The notes under the pieces are model-generated. The model had not been told where the DNA came from. It ran no database searches and saw only the letters and a program-made list of their open reading frames with translations. This document shows, one piece after another, positions 9,875 to 18,068 of a stretch of 33,351 nucleotides of DNA. Position 1 is the stretch's first letter. Each line of letters starts with the position of its first letter. Source of the DNA: Symsagittifera roscoffensis. Its lineage: Eukaryota; Xenacoelomorpha; Acoela; Convolutidae. The stretch is taken from contig NW_026970963.1 of NCBI RefSeq assembly GCF_963678635.1, forward strand, positions 64,001 through 97,351, in the 5' to 3' direction. The translations under genes were made by a program, and so were the position numbers.

Positions 9875-10447
9875 TTAAGTAATTTTTTTCTTATGTAGAT
9901 ATACTTGTATATTAGTATCAGAGAAAATCATGTGTACAAGCGCGTACAATTCCCGAGGATGCAGTCGTCCTCTGTTCGGATCGAACACTGGAAGCGAGAG
10001 CTCCTTCACGTCCATTTCCACGAGGAAATCTCTCAACCTCGTCAAGGACAAGACTAGGTTCTCTGGGTCCACGTGCTGCTTTTCCGTCGCCCTCGTTACC
10101 AAGAAGCATAGGTATTTTCCCGGTATCTGTGATGCCGTCGGAGGTAAGGCTGCTATGCCCCCTACTCCTGGTCGTTGCTTCCAAAGGAGTTCCACGTTTT
10201 TGTATTCTCTCTTAAAATCTGCCGCTAACGCTGTCCTAAAACTCATGTCTGCTGTGATTGCTATCGCACATGTTCTATATGTGAGTATGAAATCACTGTC
10301 TCTTAATATTATGTTACTTGAATACTCATTCGGCAGGTTAAAATATGACTCAACTACCCTCCCTATGTCAGGTTTCTTAGGTTCTTCGAATGTTTCTGCT
10401 TCTAAGTCTCCTGTCTCTCTTGCTAATCTTGATTTTTTTATTATCAA
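9875..10447 (-). CDS. Macro domain after Gypsy integrase, copy A
   Basis: The body of this ORF reads as a macro domain. CAIAITADMSF is the first strand and binding loop, ADFKREYKNVELL the helix that follows, and GGIAALPP, KYLCFLVTR, LTRLRDFL, LSLPVFDPNRG and DTNIQVYLH are the next elements in family order. Macro domains bind or hydrolyse ADP-ribose. The pattern is nearest to single-domain TARG1-type enzymes, but the Gly-rich second loop is altered to PVFDPNRG, so catalysis is uncertain. The frame opens at an internal repeat expansion (10437-10498). In copy B the same sequence continues directly from the pol tail, so this was probably the C-terminal end of pol. Confidence 0.65.
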   Translation of the reverse strand: MIIKKSRLARETGDLEAETFEEPKKPDIGRVVESYFNLPNEYSSNIILRDSDFILTYRTCAIAITADMSFRTALAADFKREYKNVELLWKQRPGVGGIAALPPTASQIPGKYLCFLVTRATEKQHVDPENLVLSLTRLRDFLVEMDVKELSLPVFDPNRGRLHPRELYALVHMIFSDTNIQVYLHKKKIT

Positions 10448-10498
10448 GTTATCAGTGTTATTATCAAGTTATCAGTTATTATCAAGTTATTATCAAGT
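10437..10498. repeat. Expanded 11-bp repeat that breaks the pol tail
   Basis: TTATTATCAAG occurs four times, the first two copies each followed by TTATCAG. At the same place copy B has a simple in-frame THTENLMIKK region. The expansion turns the end of the upstream ORF into a DNNLIITDNLIIT run and then a stop, separating the pol tail from the macro domain. Confidence 0.8.
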
Positions 10499-11496
10499 CC
10501 TAACCCCACTCCCCGGACAAAAATATCCATCGACGTCCTCGTCGATCGCATACCGGATATCAAGTCGAGGTTAGAAGCCGGAATGAGTAGTTGCCCTTCC
10601 TGGGCAGCCCAGGAAGGATCCTCTCGTTCGGTCTTGATGTATTTCATGCTTTCACGATCTACGTCTTGAATCGTGACACAAGTCTCTTTAGGGTCTGATG
10701 TCATTTCGTTCAGCCACTCCAAGACTCGCAGATTTGTGAGATCTTCTTCGTAGGACTCCAGTTGCTCATCGTCTAATTCTACTTCGGGTTTCGACATGTC
10801 CTCGATCCATTCCTGGTCGTGATCATCTAGTACGTCGATGTCTTGTGAGACTGTTATGCTTTCTAGACCCACCATTTCTTCCACTGTCTTTTTCAGATCC
10901 ATTCTGTCTACTACAAAGTCGTCACCGTAACTGTTGTATTTCTTTCTGGGTCTTCTCCCGTCGCCTTGTCGAGTCTGTGTCGTGAACGGGAGATCTGGTT
11001 CCAGATTTTTGGGAACCTCCGTCTGTTCGGGATCCTGCCAATCTTCCTCTGCGTAGGGTAAGGTTTCATCATCTGCTTCGATCACCTCGTTTGGATACAG
11101 GTCCAGTGCTGTATTTTTTCCTTCCTCTACGACTTCGTTTCCATCGTTCTTCTCCCTGGTGCTTTTCTCATTGACCTCACAAGCAGGATCCATCATCAGA
11201 TAGTCCAATTCTTCCATGTCTGCGGGTATACACCAGTCTTCTGTCGATGGATTGTGTGGTTTAATGTTCTCGTAGTGGGCGGCTCGGCCAGTACTCAGTC
11301 TATAAAAGCGTCCCTCTTGGTGCACTTCTGTAATCATGAAGGGTCCCCTCCACTTTTTAGGAGCTTTTTCGTCCCTTTCGGTGGTATAACGTTCTGAAAA
11401 ACCCATACGTAGTCTCCCACCGAGTAAGGTTTTGCACCAGCTGCTTTCTTGTCGAATTTTTTCCTCTGCCTTGCCTGTGCTTGCTGAGTATTTCAT
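10444..11496 (-). pseudogene. Gypsy integrase C-terminal domain and acidic pol tail
   Basis: The first 100 codons contain the KWRGPFMITEV block of the GPY/F module that ends Ty3/Gypsy integrases, followed by a YRLSTGRAAHYENIKPH block. After that comes about 230 residues of acidic linker with repeated Asp/Glu runs. It ends with the conserved IFVRGVG segment that overlaps the hairpin signal, then with repeat-derived sequence. A long acidic extension between GPY/F and a macro domain is not part of a standard Gypsy pol. Copy B (33335-32982) preserves the end of this tail. Confidence 0.75.
10509..10546 (-). promoter_or_regulatory. Hairpin-plus-CCGG-box signal, site 3 (pol/macro junction, copy A)
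   Basis: The box CTCCCCGGACA (10509-10519) is followed by ATCGACG-TCCT-CGTCGAT (10529-10546), a perfect 7-bp stem. On the coding strand it lies inside the pol tail, read as TRTSMDIFVRGVG. Copy B has the same signal at 33146-33183. Confidence 0.7.
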
Positions 11497-11858
11497 CTAC
11501 ACAAATCGTCCAACTCCTGTTGACGTTTGATCACGTCCCTCACGTAAACCTGCGCAGACGTTTTCTTTCCTTCATATTCTGGATAGAAAATGGTTAAGGG
11601 TAAAGACTTTTCGTGTCCAGTTACCATCATGTGTGAACTAACCCCTGTGGTGGAGTGTTGCGCGCTATTATAGGCTCCCATCACCTGTGGAAGGTATCTG
11701 TCCCAATCGGTCATGTACCTGGAACAACATACCCTAAGCATCGACACTAACGTTCTATTCTGTCTTTCCACTAACCCGTTGGTATGGGGATGGCAGGTCG
11801 TTGAGTGCGCTTGAGCTATGTGCGACCTCTTCGTCAATTCTTTTGTCAGGTCCCCCAC
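11493..11858 (-). pseudogene. Integrase core, C-terminal part with catalytic Glu
   Basis: The HTNGLVERQNRTL motif contains the Glu of the D,D,E triad. AYNSAQHSTTGVSSHMM and FYPEYEGKK follow, as expected in Ty3/Gypsy integrases. The piece continues the second integrase core copy (12090-11880). A short deletion that removes the SDNG motif puts the two in different frames. Confidence 0.8.
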
Positions 11859-11879
11859 GAAGGCTTTGAAATGTCATGG

Positions 11880-12090
11880 GAAAACCATACCGTGGTATTC
11901 AATGTGTGATCAGGTGGTCACAAGTCTCCTCTGCCAAGGCTGTCTGACACGGCACCGCTTCTGCCAGCTTTGTGAAGTGATCTATTATGACCAGTATCTG
12001 GTTATATCCCGACTCTGTCATACAGATCTTTTGGTGGTCTATTTGCACAACTTCGTCGAATTCCGAGCTCTCAACGGACTTGAGTAACCT
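11880..12090 (-). pseudogene. Second, partial integrase core copy
   Basis: In one frame the minus strand reads VVQIDHQKICM, SGYNQILVIIDHF and AEETCDHLIT, which repeats the start of the adjacent integrase core at 12334-12071 with many substitutions. An in-frame TGA follows. The second catalytic Asp motif (SDNG) is missing through a small deletion. This looks like a junction between two related elements, for example by template switching or unequal recombination, rather than a recent duplication, because the two copies are well diverged. Confidence 0.8.
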
Positions 12091-12334
12091 CTGAGCGTCT
12101 TATAAGCTCTTTCGTAATCTCTCCTACGAAAGCTGTTCCATTATCTGATTGAAACGTCATCGGACAACCATGTCTCGTTATCCACGTATTGATCAGGTGG
12201 TCGCATGTCTCTTCCGCCGCGGCAGTTGTGCAGGGCGCGGCCTCTGCATACTTCGTGCAGTGATCTATCATGACCAGGACTTGGTTGTAACCGCTGTCCG
12301 TCATGCATATCTTTTGGTGATCTATCTGCACCAC
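12071..12334 (-). pseudogene. Integrase catalytic core, first copy
   Basis: VQIDHQKICM carries the first catalytic Asp and FQSDNGTAFVG the second, in an otherwise good Ty3/Gypsy rve core. The reading stops at TQVR, before the Glu motif, where the second partial core copy begins. It is separated from the H2C2 finger by a frameshift at about 12325. Confidence 0.85.
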
Positions 12335-12801
12335 GATCTATCAGACAACTTGATCGACTGTAAAGAAAATCGCAATTTCCTTGGATCCTTGACCTGTTGG
12401 CATGACAGGCATGCTGTTACCCATTTCTCACATGCCTTTTCCATTCCAGGACACTCAAAGCGCTTCAGGATCCTCTGATACACTTTGTCAATCCCTTGAT
12501 GGCCCATCTGATCATGCGACCTGAATAATAGTTCTGTCTAATAGAGTTGCGGCAACACTATCGCGTTATACTTGTATAGGACTTTGTCTTCTTCTCTTCT
12601 CTTGCAAGCCACAATCCCGTCCTTGTTCAAATATTACCTTCCCTCCTTCTGCATGAAGTACTGTCTCAGGATACGGTAACTGTCTTCTTCCAGGTCACCT
12701 TTGTCTGGTGCACCATTTTCTATCCACCTTTTCAGGTTACTTGTCATGCGGTCATTTCTCTGCGCCCTTAGTAGGTCCGAGAGTCTGTATCTCGCCTTCA
12801 A
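12322..12801 (-). pseudogene. Integrase H2C2 zinc-binding domain and linker
   Basis: This frame is continuous with 14043-12802 and is broken by TAG (12802-12804), TAA (12634-12636) and TAG (12538-12540). It contains the HDQMGHQG half of the zinc site and the C-x2-C half in TACLSCQQVKD, with FECPGM between them. This is the standard HHCC module ahead of a Gypsy integrase core. Upstream it holds a basic linker with KRREED. Confidence 0.8.
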
Positions 12802-13749
12802 CTATGTCTTCATGGCCCTCTTCTGACAATTCATCTCATTGGGCTGGTGTGTGTCTTCCTCCATCTTAACGCACCAAATCTTCGCCAACGGTTGTGTTTC
12901 TTGTTTGAACGGCTGAAGATCAGTCCTGACTACCTCTTTCTGCGGCAACAGACTTATCGACCGCTTCGATACCGCTATCGTTTCCAAATCATCCGCTGCG
13001 TTGTCAAAGACTCTTTCGCTTGGTATGAGGTAGCGATCACTGTCAGGGTCCTGGTACACTTCTCCATCCAGATCCCTTGCACGAGTTTCCACTAGCAGTG
13101 TGTGTATCGCTAGTTCTGACTGTTCTGATCCCGAGCTCGAGTTCCTGTCTGAGTACGTGTCAATACTTGAGTTACTGGAACTGTCATCCATTGAAGTGTC
13201 TGTGATGGTGTCTGCACCCTCCTTCATGTCAGGTCCGTGCCTTCTTCGCATCCATCTGAACTCCCCGGACAAAACCTTGTTCCCTAGGTCCTGTTTCTTG
13301 TCAGGTACTTTTTCATCTATCTCAGACTCCCCGGACATACTTCCTTGTCCCGGATATTGGTCTCGAGCTCGCCGGTTCTTCTCACCATTTGTCTCCCCGG
13401 ACAAACAATCTTGCTCCAGTTTTCGTTCAACCCTCTCACCTTCTCCATCTTGGTCCTCAGAGGTAACGGTTTTCAATCGCGTATCGTTACCCCGTTCTTT
13501 CCGACCGTTTGAAACACTCACTAAGACCTCTTGGGGTATTGAGGATACTAGTTGCTGAACTATTGGCCTACAATCCCTCTCGTTGATTTTGTGTTGTCGT
13601 ATTGACGGCATGATCTTCACCTTCTCACTGACTGTCAGTGATGTCATGGCTGCTGCCCACTCGGGGTCGTCTCTGGTCACTTCTCTCTCTAACAATCCAC
13701 CCAGCATCCGCATCACTTGCGGTGTCACCTGCACCGTTTTATCCAGTAA
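12802..13749 (-). pseudogene. Acidic spacer between RNase H and integrase
   Basis: About 310 codons rich in Asp, Glu, Ser and Arg lie between the RNase H region and the integrase finger. Three 22-residue units, each opening with L/M-SGE, start at the boxes at 13393, 13327 and 13261. A Ser/Asp-rich run (DDSSSNSSIDTYSD) follows. Most Ty3/Gypsy pols have no such long insert. It may be a disordered tether or a processing region with several cleavage sites. The frame joins 14043-13753 through a TAA at 13750-13752. Confidence 0.65.
13261..13403 (-). repeat. Three CTCCCCGGACA boxes at exact 66-base spacing
   Basis: Boxes start at 13261, 13327 and 13393. The minus strand also shares a preceding GG..CAAG string. 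All three are read in the same frame as an SGE-containing peptide, so here the repeat is consistent with a protein-level 22-residue unit. The same 11-mer forms the box of the hairpin signals elsewhere in the window. Confidence 0.75.
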
Positions 13750-14043
13750 TTATAGGATGTTTATGTTCATGCGAGAGAGTTCCTGCTGGACCAGTCTTGA
13801 GCGCAGCAACAGATCCAAGGGCACCGGGTCCCTTTTGGATAGTATTTTTTTATCGGCTGCTTTCTCGACAGGTAACTCAGGGTGCCCTGGAATTGGATGT
13901 CCTGACTCATCCAACCATCTCGTTAAGGGAAGCGCTTCATGAGTTTCTCTGTCCAGAAACGAGAATCCCTCCTTTATTTCTGCTTGATTGGCTTGTTTCT
14001 GCTCCAATCTTTCCGAACTGGTCAGCATTCTGGTGTTTATCAC
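13750..14043 (-). pseudogene. Post-RNase H linker
   Basis: A helical, charged linker that directly follows RNase H: ERLEQKQANQAEIKEG, then PLTRWLDESGHPIPGHPELP. It has no catalytic motif. It is the start of the same frame that carries the acidic spacer and the integrase finger. Confidence 0.65.
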
Positions 14044-14321
14044 GCATCCTGTGCTCGATTATCATGTGGTAGCCATCCAATCTTACCAATAAAACTCTGA
14101 TCCATCGAGTAGGTCTTCAACCAGGATAACGCTCTTTTGTCCACGCGTAACTTGAAGGGAGCGCTCCCCAAGTATGCGCGGTACTTTTCCACGAAAGTGA
14201 CTACTGCAAACATTTCTGCTTTTGGTGCACCATATTTCGTCTCAGTGTCACTCAAGACTCTGCTGCCATATGCAATGGGACGGAGAACCGTTCTTCCATT
14301 CCATTCTTGTTCCTGATGCAA
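14040..14321 (-). pseudogene. RNase H, truncated
   Basis: Recognisable by HQEQEWNGRTVLRPIAYGS, then LSDTETKYGAPKAEMFAVVTF and FKLRVDKRALSWL, typical of Ty3/Gypsy RNase H. The N-terminal strand with the first catalytic Asp is absent, because the reading jumps from the MYVLEP end of the RT connection into this frame. A second small deletion follows SFIG. It cannot be an active nuclease. Confidence 0.8.
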
Positions 14322-14584
14322 TATTCCTGAGATGGCTCAAGAACATACATGCCATTTTCTGTAGTCATGCCTGGCACTGGCGCTACGCACAGTTCCCGCT
14401 TTATGTTCTCGAAGGCAACCTGTGCTTCATCGTTCCACTCGAACTTCTTTCCTTTGTTGCGCATCAGCTTCTGCATTGGATACACCTTGTCTGCATATCC
14501 TTTGATGAATTCACGGTAATAATTGGCAAACCCAAGGAAGCTCATTAGCTGTGTGTCCGTTCTCGGAGCCTTCCATGTCAACAC
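14252..14584 (-). pseudogene. Reverse transcriptase thumb/connection
   Basis: LTWKAPRTDTQLMSFLGFANYYREFIKGYA is typical of the Gypsy RT thumb, followed by MQKLMRNKGKKFEWNDEAQVAF. The reading starts one frame away from the YVDD piece and runs out in a frame-shifted tail after MYVLEP. (Motif strings are given in pieces; together they span residues 1-75.). Confidence 0.8.
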
Positions 14585-14808
14585 AGCTCTACTGCCTCCG
14601 GATCTGGCCTCACACCATGCCTGTCCACCATTCTTCCCAGGTACTTAATCGAATACCGCTTTATGTGGTCTTCCAGGGTCGGTGTCGCTATGACTACGTC
14701 ATCCACGTAACACATCACGAGATTCCCGTACTTTTTGGTCACTCTGGTCAAAGCCTGAGCCATCAGTCTTTGAAAAGTGGCCGTTGCATTGCACAAGCCG
14801 AATGGCAT
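14578..14808 (-). pseudogene. Reverse transcriptase palm with YVDD
   Basis: MPFGLCNATATFQRLM and the catalytic CYVDDVVIATPTLEDH are intact. Shortly after DHIKR the sequence jumps to SIKYLGRMVD, so roughly 25-30 residues usual in this RT family are missing. A TAG at 14809-14811 separates it from the preceding fingers region in the same frame. Confidence 0.85.
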
Positions 14809-14811
14809 CCT

Positions 14812-15066
14812 CTACCACTGGTACAATCCCAATTTGCACGCGAATCCGGTTTTCTCTCTAACCTTCTTCCGCAGAGGGACCTGCCAGAAGGCCGAACCCA
14901 AGTCCAGTGTTGTGAAGAACTTGGCATCACCAAGTTTGGAGAGGCTCTCGTCTATTCGCGGTATCGGGTACGCATCTTTTATCGTCACCGCGTTCAAATA
15001 GCGAAAGTCGCAACAAAATCTTAACTGCCCCCTTTCTTTTTCGCCATTACCACTCCGCAAGCCCAC
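14812..15066 (-). pseudogene. Reverse transcriptase fingers/palm start
   Basis: The blocks RFCCDFRYLN, YPIPRIDESLSKL and FFTTLDLGSAFWQVPL match Ty3/Gypsy RT. LDLGSAFWQ carries the first catalytic Asp. The frame runs into the YVDD piece across one TAG codon. At its start it overlaps the preceding N-terminal RT piece in another frame. Confidence 0.85.
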
Positions 15067-15484
15067 GGCAATTTGAGGGTTCTATCATGTCGTATTCGAG
15101 CAGCATCTCGATTTCCGCTCGGCACGCTTCCGACTTGTGTGGCGTCATGCGTCTCGCGCCTTCTCTGTGGGGGGGGGCGCCTACTTCGAGTTCAATTTCG
15201 TGTTCGACAAAGTTACAGCAACCGATATCCGCCTTATGTTTTGAAAATATATCTGCGTTCCGATTTAAAGCATCCCGCAATTTTTCGAAATCTCCCTCAC
15301 CTATTTTCCCTTTTAAATGTTCTATCTCTTGCAAAACCGGTTTGTCAGGTTCTAGTTCATATGACGAGGGGCGTTCCGGAAAATTCGAGCAGCTCGATAA
15401 GCCGTCGTCCGTTTCAGATTTCATTGAAAACAATTTATTAATAAATTTTAATTCATTAATCCTCTTTAAAATCTTTTTTGGCAT
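15047..15484 (-). pseudogene. Reverse transcriptase N-terminal region
   Basis: An ordinary pre-RT linker (EKLRDALNRNADIFSKHK) is followed by the start of RT: EHEIELEVGAPPHREGARRM and EIEMLLEYDMIEPSN. It ends in a frameshift at about 15055. A G-run at about 15169-15178 encodes Ala-Pro-Pro in frame. Confidence 0.8.
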
Positions 15485-15514
15485 GATACGGACAGTCTTT
15501 CACATTATGTTTCT

Positions 15515-15805
15515 TCAAGTTTTGTGTCTCCTCATAGTCAGCCTCATCGGCAAAGCGTAACCAAGCTTCTTTCCACGCTGGACTGAAACCGTGGTGTCCA
15601 GTGTGTTCAATAACACACTGACACACAGTCCGTTTCGCGTTACCGAGAAGCTCCGGCCTAAAATCATCGAACTCTGACTATTTGGATTCGGTACTAAGCA
15701 AACCTGTTTACTATCACTTAACGAATTTAAATTTCTCATTCTAAAAATTGCCTTCACAGCATGTCCTGGCTGTAGTTTTACTTTTCCATCTAAAAAAATT
15801 GGCAC
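15515..15805 (-). pseudogene. Pol region between protease and RT
   Basis: A beta-rich segment (GHAVKAIFRMRNLNSLSD, then SMILGRSFSVTRNGLCVSV and VSVQRGKKLGYALPM), as found between protease and RT in this Gypsy lineage. I see no catalytic residue. It follows the 16002-15790 piece in another frame. Confidence 0.6.
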
Positions 15806-16002
15806 CTTGTTTTCATATGTTTTATCCTATTACTTAGTTTCTTAACATACTTCCGGTCCGGGTTTCTAATCCGTATCAGACCGTGTTCCAAGTCGATCAT
15901 CGCGTCAAAATTCCAGACAAAATATCTGTACAAGATGAATTGGTCGGCGTCGTCTAAATTCTCCACTACCAGGAAGCTCATCCATAGATCTCGTCCTCCC
16001 AT
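15790..16002 (-). pseudogene. Retropepsin-like end segment
   Basis: DLWMSFLVVENLDDADQFIL is followed by FVWNFDAMIDLEHGLIRI, the usual end of the Gypsy aspartic protease fold, with the Gly-Arg-Asp expected after FIL changed to YRY. A frameshift near 16030 separates it from the gag-protease ORF. Confidence 0.6.
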
Positions 16003-16031
16003 TTTGAGAACTGTTATCGGCGTTCTTCCGG

Positions 16032-18068
16032 CTACGCGTCTTGTTGGTGTACTGCGTCTTGTTCCATCATGGCATCGTGGCCTATTCTATGGACTTTGAG
16101 TTCCTCCTCCCCCAAAAAGATCTGCCCTATTTGGTCACTGTCTGTTGTCACATAAATCCTAGTGTAGATGCTGATTCCATCAACGTTCAGCATCACTTGA
16201 TACGGCCCATAGACTTCCACGTAACGTCCATGAAGTTTCTTTATGCGAGGGCCACCCGTTGTTAGTAGTGCTCGCACAGCTCTCGACTCAATGCGTGGCT
16301 CCACCTGCCTCAGATAATCTGCATATGTGTCCAAATGCATCAAAGTGAATTCTGATGGTTCACTCAGATTTCTGATTACCTGGTGTCCAGCCACCGAGAT
16401 TATCGACTGTATCTTACTTCCTTGTGGCACCATGCCGAACCTCTGCCCGGAGATCACATTAAGTTTCATGCTCAAACTGCTTGGTGCTTTTGTCTCTTCG
16501 ACCTTCGTTGCTTCGGAGGTTATTAGTTGCTCCTGTAGTTTCTCATTTTCCAGTTCAAGTTTCACTTTTTGTTCGATCTCTTTCGTCACCAGCTCCTGCT
16601 GCACTCTGTTTATAGCATCCCTCGCGGCTGCCATGTAATCAATCTTGAAGTCATCGGCCGCAGTCACTGGATCCGGTTCACATGTCTCTTCAGTTACCGC
16701 TTGCATTTTCTTTGTCGGTAGCTCTTGCGGTTTGTTTTTTCTGCGCGCCTCCGCTTCACTCAACAGGCGAGCCTTACTGGATGCTTGATGTCTGCCACTG
16801 CATCCCAGAATTGCGGGCAATCTGATTTGAAATTTAAAATGACCTTCCAAGTTGCAAAAGAAACACCTCGGGCCGAATTTTGCAATTACTCCTCTCATGA
16901 AATCCTCATGGTCAACTTCTGACGCATCTTCGACCTCGAGGCTAAAGCCTATTGCTTTCATGCCTTGTTTGTAAGTTGGGCATATTGACACATGATGGTC
17001 CGTTGAACTGCAATTGGCACAAGAGCGTCTCTTGTCCATATCATCCCTCGGTTTGTACCAGTTGTTCCCTTGGTTTGCCGGTCCGTTGTTAAAATTGCTA
17101 TAATTGTTCTTATATCCAGATCTCGAAGGAGGTTTCAATAAAAGATACTCTTTTGACTTGAGCCTCAACTCCTCTGGTGTTGGCGCATTGGTTGATAGTG
17201 GTGTGTAATGCGTTGCCAGCATTGTTCGAAGTTCATCATTCTTCACACCATCGATGAATTTTGAGGCTACTGCCAGGTTCATCCTTCGGTTCGACTCATC
17301 CGGTTGGCTGCGTCTTCTCAGCATTTCCAAGTCGTCTAGAAACTTGTCTATCGTTTCATCCTCTCGTTGCCTCCGTTTCTCGAAGCGCATCATCGCCTGC
17401 TGCCCCTGCACCCCTGATCCAAAACGGTTTAACAAGATTTCGAAGATTTTCTCGGCTGTGTCACGCTGATATTGCTTCTTGGCCATGACACAGTTCAGGG
17501 CTGTCCCTTCCAAGTTACTGGTGAGCGCACCGCATTCTTGTCTTTCTGACAAATCTTTTTCCTCGAAATGCAGTTTCATTACCTCTATCCAGGTATCAAT
17601 ACAGCCATCAGATTTGTCTTTATAGCATCTTGCTTTCTTAAAGACTCTTCTGGACTTCTCACTGCGTTCATTGGTTCTGGATAACCTTGTAAGGAATGTC
17701 TTCAAAGACCTGTTCAGGGGTTCAAAGGCTGTGGCTATTGTCGTAGCATCCCTTGAGTGGCCTGCCTGAGTGTCGTCACCCCTCTCTAATGGTTCTCTAT
17801 TTGGTGCATCCCTACATTCTGACTCACCGCGACTATTTCCTCCTTGGCCCACATGAACCTTCCCTGGGCTGGCATTTCTCCTGTTACTGGAATCACATCT
17901 CCTAGTTGCATGTGTGCCTTGTGTCGGTCTTTCATTAGAGGTCTGTCTGTTCCCTTGTTGAACTTGCCCTACTTTTGCGGCCCCATGTTCTATAATCCCT
18001 TGTGGTATAGCCTGATGAGCTGCCCCTGCCTCTAATGGATCCAAATGTCCTCCTCCTTTGATGGTCAC
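16032..18068 (-). pseudogene. Gag capsid-nucleocapsid and protease remnant
   Basis: Residues 110-330 hold a Ty3/Gypsy capsid region (DTWIEVMKLHFEEKDL, FEKRRQREDETIDKFLDDLE). A CCHC zinc knuckle follows (CANCSSTDHHVSIC), then a second one that has lost its last Cys (CFFCNLEGHFKFQI). Near the C terminus the protease motif position reads LLTTGG, where the family has Asp-Thr-Gly or Asp-Ser-Gly, so the catalytic Asp is gone. The listed start is a GTG; the frame is really entered from the 19278-17935 ORF by a frameshift in their overlap. Confidence 0.8.

Noticed and set aside
456-10546. Hammerhead ribozyme at the hairpin signal
   Set aside because: I looked for the CTGATGA and GAAA core strings next to the hairpins on both strands and did not see them in the right order. 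Another self-cleaving fold is not excluded.
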